Below, in pieces: positions 8,998 through 17,946 of a stretch of 44,727 nucleotides of DNA (positions within the stretch are counted from its first letter, which is position 1; each line of letters starts with the position of its first letter). Source of the stretch: an uncultured Verrucomicrobiota bacterium. Its GTDB lineage: Bacteria; Verrucomicrobiota; Verrucomicrobiae; Verrucomicrobiales; DEV007. The notes beneath the pieces are model-generated. The model was not told the origin of the DNA, did not search any database, and was given only the letters and a program-made list of their open reading frames with translations. The translations under genes were made by a program, and so were the position numbers. Where the stretch lies: contig CACJBM010000009.1 in assembly GCA_902591645.1 (NCBI GenBank), positions 1-44,727 on the forward strand, in the 5' to 3' direction.

Positions 8998-9666
8998 ATG
9001 CCACTAGCCGAACGCGTAATCTATGCATTGATTGTTATTATAATATCGATCGGAGTCATTTTGTCGAAAGTGTCACCTGAATTCTTAGAAAATTATTATC
9101 TGGCTGAGGATGGAATCCTTGAATGGCTGACTGTTTCAATACTTTTACTTTGTGCCGGACTGTGCTTCCGACGCTGTTATTGCCTCAAACCTGTCCGGTC
9201 GACTCCATTCCTCCTCTCTCTTATTCTCATAGGTCTTGCTTTTATTTTCTGCGCCGGAGAGGAACTGTCCTGGGGTCAGAGGATTTTTTCAATCGAAACA
9301 CCTGATTGGCTCAAAGAAAAAAATCAGCAGCATGAAATTAATGTACATAACTTGATGATCGGTGACATCAGTATCAATAAAGTCATTTTCGGTAAAATCC
9401 TTTCTATCTCCCTCGCCTTTTATCTATTCGTCCTTCCAATTTTAAGTAATAGATTTTCCCGTCTAAACCATATCGTGGAGCGACTTGGATTACCTTTGCC
9501 GACACGCACTCAAGCCTTAGCCTTTCTGCCCGCTCTAATCTTGCCTGATTTGCTTATTTCTTCTGGTGAATCCGACGAATTGCGAGAGATCTGTGGATGT
9601 CTAATGATCGTGATACTATTCTTTTTCCCAAGAAATAGGCACATTTACTCATTGAATTGGAAATGA
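8998..9666 (+). CDS. multi-pass membrane protein with GEELSWGQR motif, unknown function
   Basis: I do not recognise a characterised function. The 222-residue protein has about five hydrophobic segments: residues 7-24, 42-58, 70-88, 128-147 and near the C-terminus. The most distinctive element is AGEELSWGQRIFSIETP near residues 88-104, followed by QQHEINVHNL. This pairing (GEE-x-SWGQR, then a polar E-x-N-x-HN segment) recurs in hypothetical membrane proteins of several phyla, and its charged residues in a membrane-adjacent loop suggest a functional site. The ATG at 8998 is the first in frame. It stands alone between the second tRNA-Arg and the CotH gene, on the same strand as both, about 90 bases before the latter. 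Confidence 0.7.
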   Translation: MPLAERVIYALIVIIISIGVILSKVSPEFLENYYLAEDGILEWLTVSILLLCAGLCFRRCYCLKPVRSTPFLLSLILIGLAFIFCAGEELSWGQRIFSIETPDWLKEKNQQHEINVHNLMIGDISINKVIFGKILSISLAFYLFVLPILSNRFSRLNHIVERLGLPLPTRTQALAFLPALILPDLLISSGESDELREICGCLMIVILFFFPRNRHIYSLNWK

Positions 9667-9757
9667 TCGACACTTCAATTAATCAATCGTTCAGATTAAA
9701 CCATCAACAATAGAACAGTTGAGAGGCACTCTTAATAACTATAGACTTTTACCATAA

Positions 9758-12700
9758 ATGACTGTGTTATTTCGGCTCAATCATACAGTATTAACTTGCT
9801 TGGTAATCTTTTTGGTAATCCTACAGTATTCTTTGCACTCCCAGATCATCATCACTGAACTGATGGCATCAGCTGATGAAAATTACCGCGATTCGGACGG
9901 TGCCCCGTCTGACTGGATCGAAATTACAAATAGCGGCGATAGTGAAGTGTCATTAGAAGGTTGCTATTTGACAAATAATGATAATGACCCAACGAGATGG
10001 ACTTTCCCGCAAACTAAAATACCTGCTGGCAATTCAATCGTAATATTTGCCTCGGGCAAGAATAGAAAAAGCACCAATGAGCTACACACAAGTTTTACCC
10101 TTGATCGTGGAGGCGATTACCTTGGTCTGATCGGACCTGATGGAGTTACGGTCCTGAGTGAAATCGCCCCAAATTACCCACAACAGTATGAAAACATTTC
10201 ATACGGAATCGGCATGGCAAATGGAGTGAAAGGTTTATCACTGGTTAAATTTGGATCAACTGTGAAGTACCTTATATCTGAGACTGATGATCTTGGTGAT
10301 GACTGGAAAAAGGAGCCATCCATTTTCAACGACTCCTTCTGGACTGTGGCATTGAGCCCACTCGGATTCGAGTCATCCGGCGGAATTTTGGAAGATTCTA
10401 TCGCAACCAATATAAAGGATGACATGCGCGGAACCAATGCGAGTGGCTATTTCCGTTATCCATTTTCATTTGACTCCGATTCAAAACAGATCACCTCATT
10501 GGAGCTTAAAGTTATCATAGACGATGGTTTTGTGGCTTATCTGAACGGCGTTGAGATTGGCAGCTTCGGCAAACCATCAACATTTCTTTGGAACTCATCC
10601 TCAACTCAGACCAGGACGGACAACACTGTCAAATCCACTCCGATCATAATTGACCTGACACCTCACCGCAGCGCTCTCATTGACGGTAATAATGTTCTGG
10701 CAATTCAGGGAATGAACCAGAGCCGCTCAAGTTCAGACTTTATCATCGACGCTGAATTATCAGCTCAGTTCCGAGACACATCCGCAGGAATTCAGTACGG
10801 ATACTTTATTAATCCGACTCCAGGAAAACCCAACGATTCCGTCCTTAACGGGCCTCCTCAGGAAATAACATTCTCCAAACAGAGCTGCATGTTCACTCAG
10901 AACTTTGAACTTAGTCTCAACACAACAACGCCCGGCGCAATCATTCGCTACACCACTGACCTAAGTGTTCCAAGTAATGACAAAAATGACCCATCGCCCC
11001 AATTCACAGATCCTATTACAATCAATGAAAGCACTCAGGTCAGGGCTCAAGCTTTTCTGTCGGGATCAATTGACGGGAAAATTAGGACTGAAAGTTATCT
11101 TAAAATGTCACAGAGCATACCTGAATTTTCCTCGGACCTACCGATAATTGTTATTTCGACACTCGGCAAAGGATCGCCGCCTAGCACAAGTTCAACGACT
11201 CGACGCGAAGCGTACATGTTCTTTTTCGAACCGGATCCAGAAACGGGACGAACTGTCCTTACCCAGAACCCTCAACTCACTACCCGAGCTGGAATACGAA
11301 GGCGAGGATCCAGCTCTGGTTACTGGCCCAAATATTCCTTATCTATAGAGACCTGGAAAGACGGAAATGATGATGACCGCAACATAGAACCTCTTGGCAT
11401 GTCTAGAGAAGCTGACTGGATACTTAATGCCCGATATGAGTGGGACCTTGCTCTGATGAGGAACCCTTTCGTATATGAAATCAGCCGACAAATAGGGCGC
11501 TATGCACCTCACACAGAATTTGTCGAAGTCTTCAGTGACACTTCAGGAAATAGCGTCACTGACAATGATTATTTTGGCGTCTATTCACTGATCGAGAGAA
11601 TAGAAATGGACCCGAACCGGGTAGACATTGAACATCTCCAACCTTGGGAAAATAATGACCCCGAAATTACAGGAGGTTACATATTCAAAAATGACAGGCC
11701 TGACCCCGGAGAACCCACCATGTATGTGAACGGGATGGGACAACTCACCTACGTTGATCCGGGAGGACTTCAACTCACTTCCCAACAAAGGTCCTGGATA
11801 ACTAGGCACCTGAATGAGCTTAACGCTGCACTGACAAATAAACCCTCAGGAATTAACCGGTCCACTGGACTGCACTTCTCTGACTACATCGACGTTGATT
11901 CATGGATCGATCATCACTGGTTAAATATTCTCGTCATGAACATTGACTGGGGAAGACACAGCGCATTCTTTCATAAGGACCGTGAGGGAAAAATTGTTTC
12001 GGGACCGGTCTGGGACTTTGATAGGGCACTCGGTTGTGAGGACGTGCGCGATAACAATCCGCTTGCATGGGAGGGCGTTGTGAACAGTGTTGGCACAGTA
12101 TCTAGTAAGACATGGTACGACTCTAGATTTCCCTGGTATGGGAACCTTCTTGGACCCTCCGCGGATCCTGCAAAGGCCAATTATCCGGACATACGCCAGA
12201 GGCACACTGATCGTTGGTTTGAACTACGAAAAAACGCATTCTCAATATCCAATCTGCATTCAATCATCGATTCAATGGCTGATAAGATTCGCGAATCTCA
12301 GGACAGAAACTTTCAAAGATGGAGACAAATTCCACCGAACGGTGGCAATTTTGCAGATCCACAATTGAGGGGTTGGGAGGCAGAAATTTCACACATGAAA
12401 AACTGGCTAGAGGCACGCGCGTCTTGGGTCGATACTCAGTACCCAAAGCCACCATCCTTTAACGCATCTAGTGGCATTGTTGTAGCAGGGTTCGAACTCA
12501 CCATGAACTCACCAGATGGTCAGGTCGTCTATACTACTGATGGAACTGACCCAAGGTCAAGTGGGGGAGAACCGTCCGCCGAATCGCAGGTCTTTCCCGG
12601 CGGTCCAATCAACGAAATCATATTAGGGTCTGATTCTCCTTGCCGTTACATCGTACCTAAGGACGGCCAACTCGGCTTCGACTGGACTATGAGTCCGGAT

Positions 12701-14179
12701 GATTTTGATGATTCTCAATGGACAAGTGCAATTAACGGAATCGGATTCGAGTCAGTCGGAGGCATCAGTGAATTAATTAATACTGACATAAAAGACATTA
12801 TGAAAGGCGTTAATGCTAGCTGCTACGCTAGATATGAATTCAACTTCGACAACACGGAAAATATCAATGATATTTTGTTAACTGTGTGGCCCGATGATGG
12901 TTTCATCGCATATTTTAACGGCATCAAAGTCGGCTCACTTCTTGCTCCCGATCCACCTATGTGGAACAGCCGCACAGAGAATGGGAGATCACGCCCAGGA
13001 GGAGACTCGGCCGTACTAAGGTCACCAATAGAAATTAACCTCACCCCATTCAAAGACCATATGCGAAACGGATCAAATGTACTTGCCATGCACGGCTTGA
13101 ACAGCTCGCAGGGCGGTTCAGATTTCCTAATTCGCGCAACGCTAGAAGTTAATCATAACGTTTCAGCAGAGCCTATACCGATTAACGATACACAAATTAT
13201 AACCGCAAGGACATACAACGGTTCTATTTGGAGTGCCCCTGAAAAAATCACTCTCATCGGCTCAGAAAACATTGCAGACTCAACTCATCTTGTCATATCC
13301 GAGATCATGTATCGTCCTCATGGACCCACGGAAGAGGAAATTTTAGCAGGTCACGATGACAGGGACCTTTTTGAATATCTTGAATTATTAAATGTAGGAA
13401 ATAAGCCCGTGAGCCTAATAGGACTGAAATTTAGTGATGGGATTGACTTTGATTTCAGTAATTCTCCAATTGCACTGCTCGGGCCCAATGAGCGGGTCCT
13501 TCTGGTAAGAAACAGAGAATCTTTCAATTTCCGCTACGGCTCACAATTCTCTGAACTTATCGCTGGAGAGTTCTTAAACCAAACCGGTCTCAGTAACGGC
13601 GGCGAGGCACTGACACTCGGAACATCTTCAGGTGAAACAGTACTGACAGTAAAATATTCAGACACCGATCCCTGGCCAGTGTCCGCCGACACCGACGGTC
13701 ATAGCCTTGTTCTCATTGAACCCAACTCATATCCAAACCATGAACTCGCCTCTAACTGGCGAAGTAGCAGCTCAGTTGGCGGAACCCCAGGTCACTCTGA
13801 CACTGTAAGTTATATTAATTGGGCTACAAATTTTGGGAACCCAGCGCCCAATTCTGACCTCGACAATGATGGTAAAATCGCCTTACTTGAATTCGCTAAC
13901 GGCACTGACCCCACACTCCCAAGCACAAGTATAGACACGACCACTGTGCAGTTAGACTCTAAAGGCGCTTTGATTGTGTCTTTCAGACGCAGCCTAACCA
14001 CAGAAAGCCTTTCATTTGAAATTGAATCATCGAACGACTTATTAACCTGGAAATCTGACACTGAGAACTGGCAATACCTTGGCGAAGAAAATCTTGGATC
14101 CGGAGCAGCAATGGTATCATTTCTTTGTGTCGGGGATGAATGTCCTCATTACGTTCGCCAACGCATTAACTTGAACTGA
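9758..14179 (+). CDS. secreted CotH-family protein with paired lamin-tail, beta-sandwich and chitobiase-like domains
   Basis: A 1473-residue exported protein; residues 1-29 form a signal peptide. Domains in order: lamin-tail LTD (about 30-150, IIITELMASADENY), a beta-sandwich module (about 170-337, GFESSGGILED then IDDGFVAYLNG), a chitobiase C-terminal-like strand repeat (about 368-447, TPGAIIRYTTD), a CotH domain (about 460-890), a second chitobiase-like unit (about 904-945, DGQVVYTTDGTDP), a second beta-sandwich (about 960-1135, GFESVGGISEL), a second LTD (about 1175-1315, VISEIMYRPHGP), a Ca-binding-like stretch DLDNDGKIALLEFANGTDP, and a C-terminal 'ESSNDLLTW' module. CotH proteins have an atypical secreted kinase fold; GPVWDFDRALG near residue 755 would carry metal-binding Asp residues. 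Substrate is unknown. Proteins of this layout are frequent in Verrucomicrobiota and Planctomycetota. It lies next to, and convergent with, the DUF1552/DUF1592 pair. Confidence 0.85.
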   Translation: MTVLFRLNHTVLTCLVIFLVILQYSLHSQIIITELMASADENYRDSDGAPSDWIEITNSGDSEVSLEGCYLTNNDNDPTRWTFPQTKIPAGNSIVIFASGKNRKSTNELHTSFTLDRGGDYLGLIGPDGVTVLSEIAPNYPQQYENISYGIGMANGVKGLSLVKFGSTVKYLISETDDLGDDWKKEPSIFNDSFWTVALSPLGFESSGGILEDSIATNIKDDMRGTNASGYFRYPFSFDSDSKQITSLELKVIIDDGFVAYLNGVEIGSFGKPSTFLWNSSSTQTRTDNTVKSTPIIIDLTPHRSALIDGNNVLAIQGMNQSRSSSDFIIDAELSAQFRDTSAGIQYGYFINPTPGKPNDSVLNGPPQEITFSKQSCMFTQNFELSLNTTTPGAIIRYTTDLSVPSNDKNDPSPQFTDPITINESTQVRAQAFLSGSIDGKIRTESYLKMSQSIPEFSSDLPIIVISTLGKGSPPSTSSTTRREAYMFFFEPDPETGRTVLTQNPQLTTRAGIRRRGSSSGYWPKYSLSIETWKDGNDDDRNIEPLGMSREADWILNARYEWDLALMRNPFVYEISRQIGRYAPHTEFVEVFSDTSGNSVTDNDYFGVYSLIERIEMDPNRVDIEHLQPWENNDPEITGGYIFKNDRPDPGEPTMYVNGMGQLTYVDPGGLQLTSQQRSWITRHLNELNAALTNKPSGINRSTGLHFSDYIDVDSWIDHHWLNILVMNIDWGRHSAFFHKDREGKIVSGPVWDFDRALGCEDVRDNNPLAWEGVVNSVGTVSSKTWYDSRFPWYGNLLGPSADPAKANYPDIRQRHTDRWFELRKNAFSISNLHSIIDSMADKIRESQDRNFQRWRQIPPNGGNFADPQLRGWEAEISHMKNWLEARASWVDTQYPKPPSFNASSGIVVAGFELTMNSPDGQVVYTTDGTDPRSSGGEPSAESQVFPGGPINEIILGSDSPCRYIVPKDGQLGFDWTMSPDDFDDSQWTSAINGIGFESVGGISELINTDIKDIMKGVNASCYARYEFNFDNTENINDILLTVWPDDGFIAYFNGIKVGSLLAPDPPMWNSRTENGRSRPGGDSAVLRSPIEINLTPFKDHMRNGSNVLAMHGLNSSQGGSDFLIRATLEVNHNVSAEPIPINDTQIITARTYNGSIWSAPEKITLIGSENIADSTHLVISEIMYRPHGPTEEEILAGHDDRDLFEYLELLNVGNKPVSLIGLKFSDGIDFDFSNSPIALLGPNERVLLVRNRESFNFRYGSQFSELIAGEFLNQTGLSNGGEALTLGTSSGETVLTVKYSDTDPWPVSADTDGHSLVLIEPNSYPNHELASNWRSSSSVGGTPGHSDTVSYINWATNFGNPAPNSDLDNDGKIALLEFANGTDPTLPSTSIDTTTVQLDSKGALIVSFRRSLTTESLSFEIESSNDLLTWKSDTENWQYLGEENLGSGAAMVSFLCVGDECPHYVRQRINLN

Positions 14180-14221
14180 TCTATTCGGCTCCTTAGCTCA
14201 ATAAAATAAAAATGTGATGGT

Positions 14222-15631
14222 TTAGGAAAGAAGTTCCGGGAGAGGACCGAGTTGAATTTTCTCAGGAATCTCAGTATCGAACCTGCCGAACTTGTCAGTT
14301 GGTTTTCCGGCGATATGCATAAAATTATTGTACAGATTAGCAATGGTATGATGGCCGTTTTGTCTGTACTCCGGGTACTGAAGGTAACGATTTCCACCTC
14401 CGGGAGCGAGACCTCCAAGAAGAATAAACGGCCACTCAATACAACTTCCGTGATGTTTTTCAGCAGCATCGCTAAGATAGACAATTAGCGTGTTATCTAG
14501 CATCGTGCCATCACCCTCAGGTACTGCCTTTAACTTAGCTGCTACCCGGGCAATCTGCTCTAAGTGAAATGTCCTTATACGAGAACGAGCCTCTATGGGC
14601 GTCATACCGTCCACTGATTCGCTGTGACCAAGACCGTGGACGTGCTTAGATATGCCAAGGCCTCGATAAGTCACCTCGAGCGTGTCAGCACGAACATTCA
14701 CAACATTGGAAATGCCCGAAATCAATGTGGCAGCAGCAATATCAAAATGCGCTTCGATCCGGTCCGTTTCGACCTCTGAAGTGAATTTATCAGTGACTTT
14801 CGGAGCAGCTCTACGGATATTAGCTTCTAGGCCCTTAAGTTTACGCCGGCGATCCTGTAACGAATCAAAGGCAGACAAGTAATGCTCGAGTTTATCTTGG
14901 TCGGCATTTCCTATGCTCGAACGGACACGCTTAATATCATTGACCATATGATCTAGGAGAATTGACTGTAGAAGATTGTCGGTTTCAGCCTCTTTGCCCG
15001 TAGCCGCGACACCAAAGAGAGACTTATAAGCCATCGCAGGGCTGGCTTGATAAGGGAGTGGACGATCAGCACCGATCGCTGATATGCCTGGGTACACGAC
15101 CGAGTCTTTGACTCCAGTGAGGACTTTCCCGCCGAGAGTCAACCCTACATGAGGAAATATGGACGGCAATGCCCGGGCGAGGGCACCATCGACAGTAGCG
15201 GATGAGGCTCGTCCAGGATTCCCTTCATTACCAGTATGATAGCAGCCAAGTGCGCCGTACCAGGCAGAATGTCCGCCTCGGCACATTTTGCCGGATAGTC
15301 CTTGGATAATTGTCAGATCGTCAATGAATGGTGAAAGCGGCTTCAGAGACTCTGGAAGTTCATGATCTTTCAGTGACAAGTCGATGAGGTCCTTAGTTGG
15401 AACGAGCTCAGAAGGCCAGTCTTCACGTTCACCGGGCCTTACCATTGTGGGAACAAGATCAGCAGGAACGAGTTCGGCAGGAGTCAACCCGCTAGATTTA
15501 ACAACAAATAGAAAACGCTTAGGAAGAACTCCACTGTTCTCGGCATACAGATTATTAAGGAACGGCTTTAGAAGTGGTGTCACCGTACCAGCTCCTAGGC
15601 CTTTGAGAAGTTGTCGCCGCGATAATATCAT
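14222..15631 (-). CDS. DUF1552 family exported protein (Tat signal)
   Basis: This 469-residue protein belongs to the DUF1552 family, whose biochemical role is unknown. The N-terminus has SRRQLLKGLGAG followed by a hydrophobic stretch, a twin-arginine export signal, so it is probably exported folded, perhaps with a cofactor. Family-typical segments include IIQGLSGKMCRGGHSAWYGALG near residues 113-134, the ELVP/DLVP repeats near residues 55-80, and HVHGLGHSESVDGM near residues 330-343. Its start overlaps the stop of the upstream DUF1592 gene by 4 bases, which indicates coupled expression; this pairing is widespread in Planctomycetota and Verrucomicrobiota. The His-rich GHSAWYG and HGLGHS motifs could bind a metal, which is inference. 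It converges on the CotH gene with a 42-base gap. Confidence 0.88.
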   Translation of the reverse strand: MILSRRQLLKGLGAGTVTPLLKPFLNNLYAENSGVLPKRFLFVVKSSGLTPAELVPADLVPTMVRPGEREDWPSELVPTKDLIDLSLKDHELPESLKPLSPFIDDLTIIQGLSGKMCRGGHSAWYGALGCYHTGNEGNPGRASSATVDGALARALPSIFPHVGLTLGGKVLTGVKDSVVYPGISAIGADRPLPYQASPAMAYKSLFGVAATGKEAETDNLLQSILLDHMVNDIKRVRSSIGNADQDKLEHYLSAFDSLQDRRRKLKGLEANIRRAAPKVTDKFTSEVETDRIEAHFDIAAATLISGISNVVNVRADTLEVTYRGLGISKHVHGLGHSESVDGMTPIEARSRIRTFHLEQIARVAAKLKAVPEGDGTMLDNTLIVYLSDAAEKHHGSCIEWPFILLGGLAPGGGNRYLQYPEYRQNGHHTIANLYNNFMHIAGKPTDKFGRFDTEIPEKIQLGPLPELLS

Positions 15632-17841
15632 TTTCTATAGAGGAACGAGTCGGATGATAAGAGTGAAGCGATTAGCGCTTTCATACTGCCTCCATTTTCA
15701 ATGTATGCTCTGTCAGCATTAATGAGTGTTGGTGAATCGGAAAATGTCTCATTACGTCCTAACCAGTAACGGAAATTGTGGCGAACGAAGGACTGACGAA
15801 CACGTTTCGAGTTAGCGAGTCTCTCAATCAATTCGAAAACGTTCTTAACTTTGCCATCAATTTCCTCGTCACCACTTTCTATGATATGTCCTGACACATT
15901 AACGGACAAGGTACGGGCATTTCGGTGACGGTCAGGGAATATGGAAAGGACCTCATCTAGAACTTCAGCGGTTCTAAACCTACCAAAATCATCAAAATTT
16001 TCGAAAGGAAGTCCAAGTGGGTTCATTTTTTTATGACAAGTCCAACACTCTTTGGCTTGGGTCGGCCTTAGCCGCTCACGTAAAGTCCGTTTTCGGTCTT
16101 CAGAAATGACGGCGTTAACTGTAATTGGAATCTCAGGTACATAGTCAGCTAGGAGGTGCTCTCTGATCCACTTCCCGCGACGTATAGGATCATTGTCAAA
16201 GTTTCCGGACCAGGCAATGAGCCAAGCGGGGTGAGTGAGAATACCGGCCCGTTGTGATTCAGGAAGAGGGAACGGCTGCTTTCGGGGATAGTCCCAATTC
16301 TCGTGGTCGATATTATAAAAACCCACATAAGTACGGCTCGAAGGACCCTCAAGGGGAATCGGGGTCTTGCCCGCCGCTTCGATTCTTCTAATGTAGGCTA
16401 TGTTCGTTTTGTACCCAGCGTCATTGACGTTCTCTCGGATATATTTAATGTCGTGTTGAAAGTGCTTATCTGATCCCAGGTAAGTCACAAAATAGTTATT
16501 TGAAGTAAGCAGATTACGAAGTACATCTGTGTCATTATCAAATATATGCATGACGAACTGATCCGCGTCAGTGACGATCCTCTCCGTATCAAAGCCGCTA
16601 TCAACGCTGATCCTGTTCTCGTCTTTAAAGACCCTAGGCGCATGGTGATACCCAAAAAAGTCATGAAAGAATCTAAGAGCACGCGTGTTGCGCACTTTAT
16701 TCTCTTCAGTGAACATTCGATAATCTGCGACTGACATATCATTAGCATCAAGGATAGCCTTAACGGTCCGCTTAATGTTTCTTGCAGAGTCTAGTTTTCC
16801 TGACCGAGCAAGATCGAGCAGTGTCACAGATCCAACGCTTACCTGATCAGGAGCCTTATCAGTCAAGGCGTAAGACAACGCGAAGGCTAGCTCATGAGCT
16901 GAGAGACGACGGCGACCATGCTCGTCCGGCTCGCCAAAACCGATTTCGAGTCGATAAATGACTTCGGGCTTCAGCATCACTGAGACTAGGGCCGTCTGCA
17001 GACCCCGAGTGTTGCCTCCACTTCGGATCGCTGTTTTCGCTAACCTTAATCCATTTTCAAGTTCTACTGATGTAGGTTCACGACCCAAAAATAATTGATA
17101 TTCGTAAATAATAGCCTCGTTTATCTGCGAGTCCGTTGGAGCTGTTTTAGATTCAATAATGTACCGAAAAACGTCAGGAGTTTGGCGATGAAGCTGCATT
17201 CGTCCATCCCATTCTCGTTTAAGAATTCCACTCGTCTGATAGGCCGCGATTGACTGACAGTTCATCATCAGAAGCTGCAATGTAGCCGAATCAGCAAAGT
17301 GCTGTGTACTGTAGTCAGAAATGACCCCCTTACTCTCATCAATTGAAAATGGCTGATGAATTGTTGCCGCGTGCCGAACTGGTCCCATGTTTTTAATGAA
17401 TTCGTCGTAGATGTGAGGGCTAAGACGCCAGAGCCTCGGAGGCGAAGACGCTGGACCGGCTTGAGATCCGTCAAAGAGGCTATCGTGATCTAGATGATTG
17501 CCAAAATCAGGCATTGTTCGGTTATGATCGATGGTGGCAACAATATTCTTTTTGGCAAATTCTCCTCTGATCCATGAGGTGAACTCTTCCCGAGACGATT
17601 CATTGAGTCGGTGGCTCTTCGTTGGTGGCATCTGGCGTGTCTCTAGCTGCTCCAGTACTCTCTGCCAAACATTAATTGATGATGGGTCGGAAAAACCTGA
17701 ACCAAACCCTTCAAGATTAAGTCCAGCCTTAGCAGATTCCGAATCATGACAATCAATGCAGTGTCTGGCGAAAAACTTAGGCGATGCCAAAAGCGTTTCA
17801 CTGAAAACACAAAGAAAAATTATGGCAATATTAACCTTCAT
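15628..17841 (-). CDS. DUF1592/DUF1588/DUF1585 protein with cytochrome c-type heme sites
   Basis: This is a large exported protein (737 residues from the chosen start) of the planctomycete-type cytochrome family. After a signal peptide (MKVNIAIIFLCVFSETLLAS), a heme motif CIDCH near residue 27 begins a PSCyt1-like domain that ends in the typical QMPP. DUF1587-, DUF1595/DUF1592- and DUF1588-like segments follow; the last contains ILTHPAWL and a second heme motif CWTCHKKMNPLGLPFENFD near residue 600. A DUF1585-like tail ends the protein. I prefer the ATG at 17841 over 17871 because GGAGAAG sits 6 bases upstream and the signal peptide then starts cleanly. It overlaps the DUF1552 gene by 4 bases. 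Two c-type heme sites suggest electron transfer in the periplasm, but substrate and partner are unknown. Confidence 0.88.
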   Translation of the reverse strand: MKVNIAIIFLCVFSETLLASPKFFARHCIDCHDSESAKAGLNLEGFGSGFSDPSSINVWQRVLEQLETRQMPPTKSHRLNESSREEFTSWIRGEFAKKNIVATIDHNRTMPDFGNHLDHDSLFDGSQAGPASSPPRLWRLSPHIYDEFIKNMGPVRHAATIHQPFSIDESKGVISDYSTQHFADSATLQLLMMNCQSIAAYQTSGILKREWDGRMQLHRQTPDVFRYIIESKTAPTDSQINEAIIYEYQLFLGREPTSVELENGLRLAKTAIRSGGNTRGLQTALVSVMLKPEVIYRLEIGFGEPDEHGRRRLSAHELAFALSYALTDKAPDQVSVGSVTLLDLARSGKLDSARNIKRTVKAILDANDMSVADYRMFTEENKVRNTRALRFFHDFFGYHHAPRVFKDENRISVDSGFDTERIVTDADQFVMHIFDNDTDVLRNLLTSNNYFVTYLGSDKHFQHDIKYIRENVNDAGYKTNIAYIRRIEAAGKTPIPLEGPSSRTYVGFYNIDHENWDYPRKQPFPLPESQRAGILTHPAWLIAWSGNFDNDPIRRGKWIREHLLADYVPEIPITVNAVISEDRKRTLRERLRPTQAKECWTCHKKMNPLGLPFENFDDFGRFRTAEVLDEVLSIFPDRHRNARTLSVNVSGHIIESGDEEIDGKVKNVFELIERLANSKRVRQSFVRHNFRYWLGRNETFSDSPTLINADRAYIENGGSMKALIASLLSSDSFLYRK

Positions 17842-17946
17842 TGAGATCTTCTCCGTCAATGATCTTAACACAAATGGCCAAGAGACGCTATATTATCGTG
17901 ACATCGGCCAACTTGTTTAACTGGCAATCTGTGTGATGGTTTTAAC

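Noticed and set aside
11148..12455. Several 60-95-residue frames inside the CotH gene on both strands
   Set aside because: They are shadows of the 1473-residue gene and lack initiation signals or domains.
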